From Paraburkholderia flava (GTDB lineage Bacteria; Pseudomonadota; Gammaproteobacteria; Burkholderiales; Burkholderiaceae): a stretch of 64,000 nt of DNA. A program made the translations under genes and the position numbers. Shown one piece after another: positions 1 through 8,695 of the stretch (within the stretch, counting starts at the first letter, position 1; every line of letters begins with the position of its first letter). The notes below the pieces were generated by a model. That model had not been told where the DNA came from. It saw nothing but the letters and a program-made list of their open reading frames with translations, and did no database searches. The stretch lies in contig NZ_SMRO01000002.1 in the NCBI RefSeq assembly GCF_004359985.1, forward strand, positions 1,561,135 through 1,625,134, given 5' to 3'.

Positions 1-237
1 CAATTTCTTGATGGCCCTGTATTTCTGACTGGCGGGCGGGAGGTCTGCGAAAAAGCAGAAGTCCCCAAGGTTCCCGGCGAGATCGGCCGGCGGCTGCGCG
101 GCGTCCGTCGCAGGGCTTATTTCGATCTCGGGTCCGACATCTGTCGTCTGCGCAACTGCCTGCGTGGTGCCAGCAATGATCGCCACGGCAATCAAGGCCG
201 TAGCGAATGGAAGTCCGCGATGTCGTGTGGGGTACAT
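1..237 (-). CDS. Secreted protein of unknown function (3' part missing)
   Basis: Reading the minus strand from an ATG at 237 gives 79 open codons that run off the left edge, so only the N-terminus is present. The first about 30 residues look like a Sec signal peptide: a basic start (MYPTRHRG), a hydrophobic stretch rich in Ala and Ile, and an AVAQ cleavage region. The mature start is acidic and then Pro/Ala-rich, followed by GDFCFF and a Lys-rich end. No domain can be named from this much. Location in the periplasm or outside is inferred from the signal peptide only. No clear Shine-Dalgarno sequence was seen upstream. Confidence 0.5.
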   Translation of the reverse strand, partial: MYPTRHRGLPFATALIAVAIIAGTTQAVAQTTDVGPEIEISPATDAAQPPADLAGNLGDFCFFADLPPASQKYRAIKKL

Positions 238-325
238 GGTTGGTCTCAGTGATTTACGCGCCATAGGGTTGGCGCTTTCTTGTGAAGTCGGATGGTAAGC
301 GAGCGAGGCGCTGTTGACCACTGGG

Positions 326-410
326 GCGTGTGCGGGCCGGGAGCAGTTCGAGGTTTCATCACACGGCCGTAACCAGCCTGTCATGCTCCGCACACGCGGG
401 GCATTTTTTT
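326..410 (+). terminator. Long stem-loop followed by a T7 run, upstream of the dehydrogenase gene
   Basis: GCGTGTGC (326-333) and GGAGCA (340-345) pair with TGCTCC (384-389) and GCACACGC (390-397), giving a 14-bp interrupted stem with a loop of about 38 nt. GGGGCA and seven T residues follow (404-410). This has the shape of an intrinsic terminator or attenuator for rightward transcripts, about 200 bp before the dehydrogenase ATG. No gene ends just upstream on this strand, so it would terminate either a leader or a small RNA. The rest of the 238-616 gap shows nothing recognisable. Confidence 0.35.
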
Positions 411-616
411 CGCCCGGATTTTGTCCAGAACCAGGAGCCGACCAGCCGCATTCGCGCACTACAATGAAGATCACCCGTGCAAGACGTGCTGAATTTCTGT
501 TCAGCCATCGCGTGTCCCGACATGCGATGGCTTCGCTGGCTTGACGGTGTTCCGGTGCCCTGCAATGCGAGAGCGTCCCACACCGCAAGGATTTCTTCCC
601 TCTCCAGGAGCAATCG

Positions 617-1636
617 ATGCGAACGATGCAGGCAGTGCAGGTAGCGAAAGCAGGCGGTCCACTGGAACTCGTCGAGCGCGAGGTGCAGGAGCCGCCCGAA
701 GGACACGTATTGATCAAGGTGCAGGCCTGCGGGATCTGCCACAGCGACTCGCTAACGAAGGAAGGCCATTGGCCGGGTCTCGTGTTTCCGCGCGTGCCGG
801 GTCACGAGGTGGCGGGCGTGGTCGATCGGGTCGGTGGGGGCGTCGCGGACTGGCGGATCGGGCAACGGGTCGGCGTGGGCTGGCACGGTGGCCATTGCGG
901 ACACTGCGACAGCTGCCGGCATGGCGACTTCGTCCTTTGCCAGACCGCGCTGATGCCCGGGATCAGTTACGACGGCGGCTACGCGGAATACATGGTGGCG
1001 CCGCAGGAAGCGCTGGCGCGCATCCCCGACGACCTGTCCGACGTCGATGCCGCGCCGCTCCTTTGCGCGGGCATCACGACCTTCAACGCGCTGCGCAACA
1101 GCGGCGCGCGTTCGGGCGACGTGGTCGCGATTCTCGGGATCGGCGGGCTCGGACATCTGGGCGTGCAGTTCGCGAGCAAGATGGGCTTCGTCACGGTCGC
1201 CATCGCGCGCGGCCAGGACAAGGCGCCGCTCGCGAAGCAGCTCGGCGCGCATCACTACATCGACAGCGAAGCGCAGAACGTCGCCGAAGCATTGCAGGCG
1301 CTCGGCGGCGCACGCGTCGTCCTCGCGACGGTCACGAACGGCAAGGCGATGAACGCGGTGCTCGGTGGCCTCGGCCGCAACGGCAAGCTGATCATGGTCG
1401 GCGTCGCGCAGGAACCGGTCGAGGTGCCGGTCACGCAGTTCATCATGGGCCGTCAGTCGGTGCAGGGCTGGCCGTCGGGCACTGCCGCCGATTCGCAGGA
1501 GACGCTCGCGTTCAGCGCGTTGTCGGGAGTGAAGCCGATGATCGAGGAGTACCCGCTGTCACGCGCCGCCGAAGCCTACGACCGGATGATGAGCGGCAAG
1601 GCACGCTTCAGGGCCGTGTTGACGATGGGCAAGTGA
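617..1636 (+). CDS. Zinc-dependent alcohol dehydrogenase (MDR family)
   Basis: 339 aa, the usual length for bacterial medium-chain zinc alcohol dehydrogenases (AdhP-like). It oxidises alcohols, or reduces aldehydes, with NAD(P); the physiological substrate cannot be read from sequence. Catalytic zinc ligands are visible as Cys41 (GICHSD), His63 (PGHE) and probably Cys150. The four structural-zinc cysteines lie at 94, 97, 100 and 108 (GHCGHCDSC then C). The Rossmann motif GIGGLG is near residue 175. The ATG at 617 follows CCAGGAG at good spacing. An overlapping 369-aa reading frame in the same stretch is Arg-rich and is a shadow. The gene appears to stand alone. Confidence 0.93.
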   Translation: MRTMQAVQVAKAGGPLELVEREVQEPPEGHVLIKVQACGICHSDSLTKEGHWPGLVFPRVPGHEVAGVVDRVGGGVADWRIGQRVGVGWHGGHCGHCDSCRHGDFVLCQTALMPGISYDGGYAEYMVAPQEALARIPDDLSDVDAAPLLCAGITTFNALRNSGARSGDVVAILGIGGLGHLGVQFASKMGFVTVAIARGQDKAPLAKQLGAHHYIDSEAQNVAEALQALGGARVVLATVTNGKAMNAVLGGLGRNGKLIMVGVAQEPVEVPVTQFIMGRQSVQGWPSGTAADSQETLAFSALSGVKPMIEEYPLSRAAEAYDRMMSGKARFRAVLTMGK

Positions 1637-1752
1637 TATCGCGCGGGTGAGTGGGGAGATGGCCGCGAGCGCGGTCATCGAGCGACGGCTGATTCAATCC
1701 ACCCGCGATCAAACGACGATGATCGTCATCACCGCAGCGCGCACGCCCCCTT

Positions 1753-1956
1753 CTACAGCTTGTCGTACTGAAACCGCATCGCCGTGCCTTCGCGCTGGAT
1801 GCGTTCCCACACCGCGAGCTTTTCTTCGTCCGAGAGAAACACCCAGTTCGAGACTTCCAGCGCGGTGCGGCCGCAACCCTTGCAGATTTCGTCGAAGAGC
1901 GTCGAGCAGACGCCGATGCACGGGCTGTCGGGAAGGTCGTGAAGATTGGATGCCAT
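1753..1956 (-). CDS. DUF1289 four-cysteine protein
   Basis: 67 aa from the ATG at 1956. The motif PCIGVCS (Cys13, Cys17), then CKGCGRT (Cys25, Cys28) and a downstream SNWVFLSDEEK block is the hallmark of DUF1289 proteins, which are short and probably bind a metal or Fe-S centre through the four cysteines; no biochemical role is established. The reading frame is open for 25 more codons upstream to 2031, but that part is not typical of the family, so the internal ATG was preferred. It is transcribed towards the dehydrogenase gene, and may be read with the phospholipase gene behind it (85-bp gap). Confidence 0.8.
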   Translation of the reverse strand: MASNLHDLPDSPCIGVCSTLFDEICKGCGRTALEVSNWVFLSDEEKLAVWERIQREGTAMRFQYDKL

Positions 1957-2041
1957 CGGAAAGACCTGAAAACGTGAAAGCGGGAAGCGAGCCCCGCCAT
2001 GGTAAACGAAACCGCTCCCGCATCGCCCCAAACCCCTGTCG

Positions 2042-3424
2042 CTAACGCGCGATGCTGTAGCCGATCCGCGCGATCCAGTGCTGGCGGTTGTTGTAGTCGA
2101 GGATGTCCTCGCCGTAGCCGTTGAAATAGCCGACCCACAGATAGCCGCCCCACGCGCTGCCGAGCAGTTTTGCGAGCGGATAGGTCAGTTGCGTATCGAC
2201 GCTGCCGTACCAGTGCTTCGTGCCCTTGCGCAGCGTGGTCGCGAGTTGCAGGCCGTCGGGGCTGCCGTACTTGACGAGCAGGTCGACGTAGCCGCGATAG
2301 TCGGCGATGTCGGGGTTGTTGCTCTTGCCGACGTAGTAGTAGACCTTCGGCGACACGGTCAGATGGTTTGCGTCCAGGTTGCCGAACTCCCATGTTGGCC
2401 GCACGAACAGCATGTTGATGCTGCGCGAGTCCGAGCCGGCCTTGCCGTTCGATTCGTGGCCGAAGCCGGCCGCGATGCCCATCCGCGTGAACCATGAACT
2501 GCGCCAGCCGGTATCGGGCAGGTAGTAGAACAGCTGCGGTTCGTAGCTGGTGTCGCGGAACGGTCGCGAATCGGCGGACAGATCCCAGACGGTCGTCTGC
2601 GTGTAACCGAAATAGAGGTTGTCGAGGAGTGCCTTCGAGCGCAGATCGTCGGGCATCAGGATGCGGTACTTGAAGCTCAGCTGGAACTGCGCGTTCGTGT
2701 CGCCGTTGTGGCCCACGCCGAAGAAGATCGGCTCGAAGTACGAGATGTGCGACAGCACGCCGCGTCCGGTGGTCGAGAGCGAGTCGCCGGGTGGGGCGAG
2801 GTCGTCGCCGGTTGGGGTGTTTGGTGCTGCGGTGGGCTTGCCGTCTGCAGTGACCGTCGCGTGCGCGGCGGCGACCTGCGTGGGCGTCGTGGCCTGCGCT
2901 TCCGTGCGCTCGGCCTGCGCGACCGCATCCTGCTGCGGACCACGATTGATCGCGACCAGCGCAGGCGATGCATCGAAGCCTACGGGATCAATGCGCACAA
3001 CGCCGCGTGCTGCTTTCGGCCACGCTGCAGAGAAACGCACCTTGCGATATTCGCCGGCCTTCAGATGCAGCGTCGAAGGCACCGTCGCGTCGCGTGCGAG
3101 GTCGAGCGGTTGCGGCGACGTATCGCCGATCGTCAGCGTGACGTGCAGCGTCGGCGGAACGGTGACGGTGAGCGGCTGTCCGTCGTCGGCCGAATAGAGC
3201 AGTGTGAGTTGTAGCGGCTCGTTCGCTGCCGCTTCGCGTGGCGGCTGGAGCATCGCGACGGTCGCATGCGCGGTGCTCGCGCATAACGTCGCGGCGACGA
3301 GCAGCGCGCGGATCGTGTGGCTGGCGTGACGGGTCGGGCGAGGGTCGTAAAAAACACCGCGAGGGCGTAGTGCAGATCGAATGGAAGAAACAGAGTCGCG
3401 GGTAAGCAGGTCGTGCAGGCGCAT
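2042..3424 (-). CDS. pldA: Outer-membrane phospholipase A (OMPLA)
   Basis: 460 aa from the ATG at 3424. OMPLA hydrolyses acyl chains of phospholipids that reach the outer leaflet of the outer membrane. The signature GFGHESNG carries the catalytic His (about 323) and Ser (about 325), and is followed by DSRS. The C-terminal half alternates polar and aromatic residues as in a 12-strand barrel. A hydrophobic signal segment ending in STAHA lies about 35-54 residues after the chosen start. Between signal and barrel is an extra domain of roughly 170 residues, longer than in E. coli PldA. The frame is open further upstream to 3583, so the exact start is uncertain. Confidence 0.85.
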   Translation of the reverse strand: MRLHDLLTRDSVSSIRSALRPRGVFYDPRPTRHASHTIRALLVAATLCASTAHATVAMLQPPREAAANEPLQLTLLYSADDGQPLTVTVPPTLHVTLTIGDTSPQPLDLARDATVPSTLHLKAGEYRKVRFSAAWPKAARGVVRIDPVGFDASPALVAINRGPQQDAVAQAERTEAQATTPTQVAAAHATVTADGKPTAAPNTPTGDDLAPPGDSLSTTGRGVLSHISYFEPIFFGVGHNGDTNAQFQLSFKYRILMPDDLRSKALLDNLYFGYTQTTVWDLSADSRPFRDTSYEPQLFYYLPDTGWRSSWFTRMGIAAGFGHESNGKAGSDSRSINMLFVRPTWEFGNLDANHLTVSPKVYYYVGKSNNPDIADYRGYVDLLVKYGSPDGLQLATTLRKGTKHWYGSVDTQLTYPLAKLLGSAWGGYLWVGYFNGYGEDILDYNNRQHWIARIGYSIAR

Positions 3425-3598
3425 GGGCTGTCCGTAGTCCTGTGGGTCCGGTGTGAGGCGGGTTCGTTGTTCGTGCGACATGCGCAGGCGTACTGCACAT
3501 CGCTGCATCGGCACGACGCTGTAGCGAACCGCATGCCTGCATTGTAAGCGATGGTTTACAACGAACCTTCGAAACACCAACACACGCTTACCGCCAGC

Positions 3599-4930
3599 TC
3601 AAACACCAGCCACCACCTGCCACAACAACGCGCCGTTAAGCACGAGAATCACCGCTGCCGACAGCCACGCGAGCGCAAGCGGCGCACCGCGCACGCACCA
3701 GTCGCGCATCAACACAGGATCGGACGCATAGCGGATCAACGGAAACACCGCGAGCGGCAACTGCAGACTCAGCACGACCTGGCTCGCGACCAGCAACTCG
3801 TTCGACCCATGCGGGCCGAACACGGCGACCGCGACGAGCGCCGGTCCCATCGCGAGCGCGCGCGTGAGCAGCGCCCGCTGCCAGCGCGGCAGCGTGAGAC
3901 GCAGGAAGCCTTCCATCACCGCCTGTCCGGCGAGCGTGCCGGTCACGGTCGCGTTCAGCCCGCACGCGAGCAGCGCGGCTGCGAACAGGATGCTGGCCCA
4001 GTGCGACCCGACGAGCGGCGCGATCAGACGATGCGCGTCGGCGAGATCGGTCACGTCGCGATGGCCGCTCGTGTAAAACACCGACGCCGCGACGATCAGC
4101 AGTGCCGCGTTGATCACGAACGCGATCGACAGCGACGCAAACGTGTCGAGATTCACACCACGCAGCGCACCGACAATTTCGTCGCGTGTACCGCCCGGTG
4201 CGTGTCCCATCACGAGCGCAGAATGCAGATAAAGGTTGTGCGGCATCACGGTCGCGCCGAGGATGCCGGCCGCGAGCCAGACCATACCGGCATTGCGCAG
4301 CAGTTCCAGGCTCGGGACAGTACCCGCGAGTGCCGCGTGCCAGTCGGGCCGAGCGAGCGCGAGTTCGACGACGAAGCACAGCCCGACGAACACGATCAGC
4401 GCGGCAACGGTTGTCTCGAGCGTGCGCTTGCCGTAGCGCTGCAACGCGAGCATCGCGAGCGTGCCGACCGCGGACAGTAGCACGCCGACCGTCAGCGACA
4501 CACCGAGCAGCAGTTGCAGCGCGACCGCACTGCCGACCACCTCGGCAACATCGCACGCGACGATCGCAATCTCGCTCGCGATCCACAGACACAGCGTGAC
4601 CGGCCGGCTGTTGCGCTCGCGGCAGAGCTGCGCGAGATCGCGTCCGGTGACCACGCCGAGTCGTGACGACAGCCACTGCAGCAGCATCGCCATCAGGCTC
4701 GACAGCAGCACGACACCCAGCAGTTGATAACCGTATGCGGCACCGCCCGCGAGCGCGGTCGCCCAGTTGCCGGGGTCCATGTAGCCGACCGCGATCAGTA
4801 CGCCTGCGCCCACAAACGGAAACCCGTGTGCGCCGCTCCGCGATCCATCGTCGTCGCGAGGTGGACGCGGCGGTGGAGGGACAGACGGCGGACGGCGCGC
4901 CGAACGCAGCGCAAACGGATTGGTGTTCAT
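3599..4930 (-). CDS. mntH: Nramp-family divalent metal importer
   Basis: 443 aa. Nramp/MntH proteins are proton-coupled Mn(II)/Fe(II) importers in the inner membrane. The two metal-site motifs are present: DPGNW at residues 52-56 (TM1) and MPHN at 229-232 (TM6). About eleven hydrophobic segments can be counted. The N-terminus is Pro/Arg-rich before TM1. The ATG at 4930 is preceded by AGGG at about 7 nt; an upstream in-frame start at 5029 would add 33 residues without membrane character and was not used. The gene is divergent from potF and shares a 475-bp intergenic region with it. Confidence 0.93.
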   Translation of the reverse strand: MNTNPFALRSARRPPSVPPPPRPPRDDDGSRSGAHGFPFVGAGVLIAVGYMDPGNWATALAGGAAYGYQLLGVVLLSSLMAMLLQWLSSRLGVVTGRDLAQLCRERNSRPVTLCLWIASEIAIVACDVAEVVGSAVALQLLLGVSLTVGVLLSAVGTLAMLALQRYGKRTLETTVAALIVFVGLCFVVELALARPDWHAALAGTVPSLELLRNAGMVWLAAGILGATVMPHNLYLHSALVMGHAPGGTRDEIVGALRGVNLDTFASLSIAFVINAALLIVAASVFYTSGHRDVTDLADAHRLIAPLVGSHWASILFAAALLACGLNATVTGTLAGQAVMEGFLRLTLPRWQRALLTRALAMGPALVAVAVFGPHGSNELLVASQVVLSLQLPLAVFPLIRYASDPVLMRDWCVRGAPLALAWLSAAVILVLNGALLWQVVAGV

Positions 4931-5405
4931 TGCGGACCCTGGCGATAAAGCCGGCGTGACGCAGGCGGCGTGCCCAGCCGACAGGGTGCGCACCGGCCCA
5001 TGCCGTCGCACCTCGTCGAACCTCGTCACCCAGCCTGTGCCTATTGTGCGCGCCGACGGCGTTCGTGCCGCGATCTCCCTGCTGCCGGTGCGTTCATATG
5101 CCGATGGAATCGCGCGACGTACGGTGCGTGGTAAGCAATGGTTTTTTTTCGCATGGACACGCGCGCATAACCCGTTAAAATTGCCGCCGATTTATCGCGC
5201 TGCGAAACCCACGCGGTGCACGGAGAGCCACGCGCCGTGTACCGTTTGTGCGACAGCCCGGCATTTTTTTTGGCGCTCGCGGCAATTAATGGTAGTTTTC
5301 GGATTTTTCAGGGGTGCCGTGCAACGACCATGAGCCATCGGCCATGACTGCGCGGCATGAGCGAGACAGGCGACCGGTTCGAGCCGGTCAGCAACGGAGA
5401 ACAGG
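4931..5405. promoter_or_regulatory. Divergent intergenic region mntH / potF
   Basis: 475 bp without a convincing gene. It must hold the promoters for mntH (leftward) and the pot operon (rightward). Patches near 5141-5190 and 5260-5310 are distinctly AT-richer than the surrounding coding DNA, with a run of T near 5142. A short inverted repeat ACCGGTTCGAGCCGGT lies at about 5372-5387, just ahead of the potF ribosome site (GGAGAACAGG before the ATG at 5406). I could not recognise a reliable MntR or Fur box by eye. Confidence 0.4.
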
Positions 5406-6506
5406 ATGAAGAAACAGGTGATGGGCAGTGTGGCGGCGCTGGTGCTGTGCACGGTGCCCTGGGTATCGGCAGCAGCGAAAGACACGCAGCTGAACGTGTA
5501 CAACTGGTCGGACTACATCGCCAAAGACACCATCCCGAACTTCACGAAACAGACCGGCGTCAAGGTCCAGTACGACAACTACGACAGCGACGACACGCTG
5601 CAGGCCAAGCTCCTCACGGGCAACTCGGGCTACGACATCGTCGTGCCGACCAGCAACTACGCGGGCAAGCAGATCGCGGCCGGCATCTTCGCGCCGCTCG
5701 ACAAATCGAAAATCCCGAACCTCAAGTATCTCGACCCGGCACTGATGGCGCTCGTCGCCGGTGCGGATCCGGGCAACCAGTACACGGTGCCCTGGGCCTA
5801 CGGGACGACCGGCCTCGGCTACAACGTGACGAAGGCGCAGAAGCTCCTCGGCGCGAACGTCCCGCTCAATAGCTGGGACGTGCTGTTCAAGCCGGAGAAC
5901 ATCTCGAAGCTGAAGGCGTGCGGTGTGTCGGTGCTCGACGCACCCGACCAGATGTTCGCCGCCGCGCTGCATTACATCGGCAAGGATCCGATGAGCACGA
6001 ATCCGGACGACTACCGCGCCGCGCTCGCGATGCTGAAGAAGATCCGTCCGTACATCACGCAGTTCAACTCGTCGGGTTACATCAACGACCTGGTCGGCGG
6101 CGACGTGTGCTTCGCGTACGGCTATTCGGGCGATGTCGTGATCGCGAAGCATCGCGCGCTCGAAGCGAAGAAGGCGTTCAAGATCGAGTATTACATCCCG
6201 CAGGGCGGTGCGCCCGTGTGGTTCGACGTGATGGCGATTCCGAAGGACGCGAAGCACAAGGAAGCCGCGCTCGAATGGATCAACTACATCGAGACGCCGC
6301 AGGTCCACGCCGCGATCACGAACGCCGTCTATTATCCGAGCGCGAATGCGGAAGCCCGTAAGTACGTCGACAAGGATGTCGCGAACGATCCGGCCGTGTA
6401 CCCGCCGCAGGACGTCGTGAAGACGCTGTTCCTGATGAAGCCGCTGCCGCCTGAAATCCAGCGCCTGCAGACGCGGCTCTGGACGGAATTCAAGTCCGGC
6501 CGCTAG
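5406..6506 (+). CDS. potF: Polyamine ABC transporter, periplasmic binding protein
   Basis: 366 aa, the usual length for PotF/PotD. It binds putrescine or a related polyamine in the periplasm and hands it to the PotHI channel. Residues 1-23 are a Sec signal peptide (MKKQVMGS then a hydrophobic core ending SAAA). The mature protein opens with LNVYNWSDYIAKDT, the standard start of this family, and continues with the YDIVVPTS and WAYGTTGLGYN blocks. Strong Shine-Dalgarno (GGAGAACAGG). First gene of potFGHI; a terminator hairpin follows it, which would make the binding protein more abundant than the membrane parts. Putrescine versus spermidine specificity is not decided here. Confidence 0.93.
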   Translation: MKKQVMGSVAALVLCTVPWVSAAAKDTQLNVYNWSDYIAKDTIPNFTKQTGVKVQYDNYDSDDTLQAKLLTGNSGYDIVVPTSNYAGKQIAAGIFAPLDKSKIPNLKYLDPALMALVAGADPGNQYTVPWAYGTTGLGYNVTKAQKLLGANVPLNSWDVLFKPENISKLKACGVSVLDAPDQMFAAALHYIGKDPMSTNPDDYRAALAMLKKIRPYITQFNSSGYINDLVGGDVCFAYGYSGDVVIAKHRALEAKKAFKIEYYIPQGGAPVWFDVMAIPKDAKHKEAALEWINYIETPQVHAAITNAVYYPSANAEARKYVDKDVANDPAVYPPQDVVKTLFLMKPLPPEIQRLQTRLWTEFKSGR

Positions 6507-6543
6507 GCAGCGATACAGGCAACGCTACCCAGGCAAGTTCCCG

Positions 6544-6571
6544 AAGCCCCCGGTTTAGACCGGGGGCTTTG
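6544..6571 (+). terminator. Intrinsic terminator between potF and potG
   Basis: AAGCCCCCGG (6544-6553) and CCGGGGGCTT (6560-6569) form a perfect 10-bp stem around the six-base loop TTTAGA, ending in a short T run. It sits 38 bp after the potF stop and 32 bp before potG. Because potGHI have no obvious separate promoter here, the likely role is partial termination or 3'-end protection of a potF-only transcript. Confidence 0.8.
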
Positions 6572-6602
6572 TTCGTCAAACGCAGGTGAAAAGCAGGCGA
6601 TC

Positions 6603-7766
6603 ATGAGTGACCCCTCGAGCGTACCGGCCGCCGCCGGCACGCCGCCCCGCAACAGCGCGGGCGTGGCGGGAGACCCCGCCGAAAACTTCGTGCAGATCGT
6701 CGACGTCGTGAAGAAGTTCGGCGAAACGGTTGCGGTCAAAGAGGTGAACCTGTCGATCCGCAAGGGCGAGCTGTTCGCGCTGCTCGGCAGTTCGGGCTGC
6801 GGCAAGTCGACGCTGCTGCGGATGATGGCCGGCCTCGAATCGGTCACGTCGGGCAAGATCCTGATCGACGGCGAAGATCTCGCGCAGATGCCGCCGTACC
6901 GGCGTCCGGTGAACATGATGTTCCAGTCGTACGCGCTGTTTCCGCACATGACGGTCGAGTCGAACGTCGCGTTCGGACTCAAGCAGGAAGGCGTGCCGAA
7001 AACGGAACTGAAGGAGCGCGTGCAGACCGCGCTCGAACTCGTGCAGATGGCGCGCTACGCGAAGCGCAAGCCGCATCAGCTGTCGGGTGGACAGCAGCAG
7101 CGCGCGGCGCTCGCGCGCTCGCTGGTGAAGCGGCCGAAGCTGCTGTTGCTCGACGAACCGATGTCCGCACTCGACAAGCAGATCCGCCAGCGCACGCAGA
7201 TCGAACTCGTGAACATTCTCGACAAGGTCGGCGTGACCTGCATGATGGTCACGCACGATCAGGAAGAGGCGATGACGATGGCGAACCGTCTCGCGGTGAT
7301 GAGCGAAGGCGAGATCGTGCAGCTCGGCACGCCGCACGAGGTCTACGAGTTTCCGAACAGCCGCTTCTCGGCGGAATTCATCGGCTCGACGAATCTGTTC
7401 GACGGCAATGTGGTCGAGGATGAACCCGATCACGTGTTCATCGAAACGAAGGACCTGCCATGCCGGTTGTACGTGAGCCACGGCATCACCGGGCCGCTCG
7501 GCATGCCGGTGACGATCTCCGTGCGCCCCGAGCGCATCGCGCTCACGCGCAAGCCGCCCGAAGGCGCGTACAACTGGGGTAAGGGGGTTGTGTCGAACAT
7601 CGCGTACATGGGCGGCTATTCGCTGTATCACGTGAAGCTCGACGGCGGCAAGACGGTGATCGCGAACGTGTCGAGCCTCGCGCTGACCGAGATCGATTCG
7701 CCGGTGTGGGGCGACGAGGTGTACGTGCGCTGGAGCGCGTCCGCCGGCGTCGTGCTGACGTCATGA
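6603..7766 (+). CDS. potG: Polyamine ABC transporter, ATP-binding protein
   Basis: 387 aa. Cytoplasmic ATPase that drives polyamine uptake. Walker A is GSSGCGKST, the Q-loop region reads MMFQSYALFPHMTV, the signature is LSGGQQQR, Walker B is LLLLDEPMSALD and the H-loop is MVTHDQEEAMTMA. The C-terminal about 120 residues form the TOBE-type regulatory domain usual for PotA/PotG. The N-terminus carries about 25 extra low-complexity residues (Ala/Pro) before the ATPase fold. Its TGA overlaps the ATG of potH (ATGA at 7763-7766), indicating translational coupling. Confidence 0.93.
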   Translation: MSDPSSVPAAAGTPPRNSAGVAGDPAENFVQIVDVVKKFGETVAVKEVNLSIRKGELFALLGSSGCGKSTLLRMMAGLESVTSGKILIDGEDLAQMPPYRRPVNMMFQSYALFPHMTVESNVAFGLKQEGVPKTELKERVQTALELVQMARYAKRKPHQLSGGQQQRAALARSLVKRPKLLLLDEPMSALDKQIRQRTQIELVNILDKVGVTCMMVTHDQEEAMTMANRLAVMSEGEIVQLGTPHEVYEFPNSRFSAEFIGSTNLFDGNVVEDEPDHVFIETKDLPCRLYVSHGITGPLGMPVTISVRPERIALTRKPPEGAYNWGKGVVSNIAYMGGYSLYHVKLDGGKTVIANVSSLALTEIDSPVWGDEVYVRWSASAGVVLTS

Positions 7767-8695
7767 GGCGCACACTCGATGCGCTCGCCGCGTGGCCGGT
7801 GAAGCGCTTCAACCTGACGGGGCGCACGGCGGTTATCGCGGGGCCGTTCGTCTGGCTGCTGCTGTTCTTCCTCGTGCCGTTCCTGCTGGTCGTGAAGATC
7901 AGCTTCGCGGATCTGCGGCTGGGCATTCCGCCGTACACCGAACTGCTGACGTTCAAGGACGGCGTCGTCCATCTCGCGCTCGACCTGTCGCACTACGCGT
8001 TCCTGCTCACGGACAGTCTGTATTTCGCGACCTACGTGAACTCGGTGGTCGTCGCGGCGATCTCGACGCTCTTCTGTCTGCTGCTCGGCTATCCGATGGC
8101 GTATTACATCGCGCGCTCGAACCCAGCCACGCGCAACATCCTGATGATGGCGGTGATGTTGCCGTTCTGGACGTCGTTCCTGATCCGCGTGTACGCGTGG
8201 ATCGGCATCCTGAAGAACAACGGCCTGCTGAACAACTTCCTGATGTCGATCGGCCTGATTCACACGCCGATCGAGCTGTATCACACGAACGCGGCGGTCT
8301 ACATCGGCATGGTGTATTCGTACCTGCCGTTTCTCGTGATGCCGCTGTACGCGCACCTCGTCAAGATGGACATGACGCTGCTCGAAGCCGCGTACGACCT
8401 CGGCGCGAAACCGTGGAAGGCGTTCTGGCAGATCACGCTGCCGCTGTCGAAGAACGGCATCGTCGCGGGCTGTCTGCTGGTGTTCATTCCGGCGGTCGGC
8501 GAGTACGTGATTCCGGAACTGCTCGGCGGCGCGAACACGCTGATGATCGGCCGTGTGATGTGGAATGAGTTCTTCGACAACGCCGACTGGCCGATGGCTT
8601 CCGCCGTGACCTGCGCGATGGTGTTGCTGCTGCTCGTGCCGATGGCGTACTTCCAGTATTCGCAGGCGAAGGCGCTCGAGGAGAAACAGCGATGA
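7763..8695 (+). CDS. potH: Polyamine ABC transporter permease 1
   Basis: 310 aa, about six membrane helices in the inner membrane. The EAA-type coupling loop that docks on the ATPase is visible as EAAYDLGAKPWKAFWQITLPLS. The start at 7763 is fixed by the ATGA overlap with potG; a longer frame from 7706 lies inside potG and was discarded. The stop overlaps the potI ATG (8692-8695) in the same way, so potG, potH and potI are one coupled translation unit. Confidence 0.93.
   Translation: MRRTLDALAAWPVKRFNLTGRTAVIAGPFVWLLLFFLVPFLLVVKISFADLRLGIPPYTELLTFKDGVVHLALDLSHYAFLLTDSLYFATYVNSVVVAAISTLFCLLLGYPMAYYIARSNPATRNILMMAVMLPFWTSFLIRVYAWIGILKNNGLLNNFLMSIGLIHTPIELYHTNAAVYIGMVYSYLPFLVMPLYAHLVKMDMTLLEAAYDLGAKPWKAFWQITLPLSKNGIVAGCLLVFIPAVGEYVIPELLGGANTLMIGRVMWNEFFDNADWPMASAVTCAMVLLLLVPMAYFQYSQAKALEEKQR

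Noticed and set aside
541..1650. 369-codon open frame overlapping the alcohol dehydrogenase gene
   Set aside because: Extremely Arg/Gly-rich with no domain features; it is the frame-shifted shadow of a well-supported enzyme gene in GC-rich DNA.
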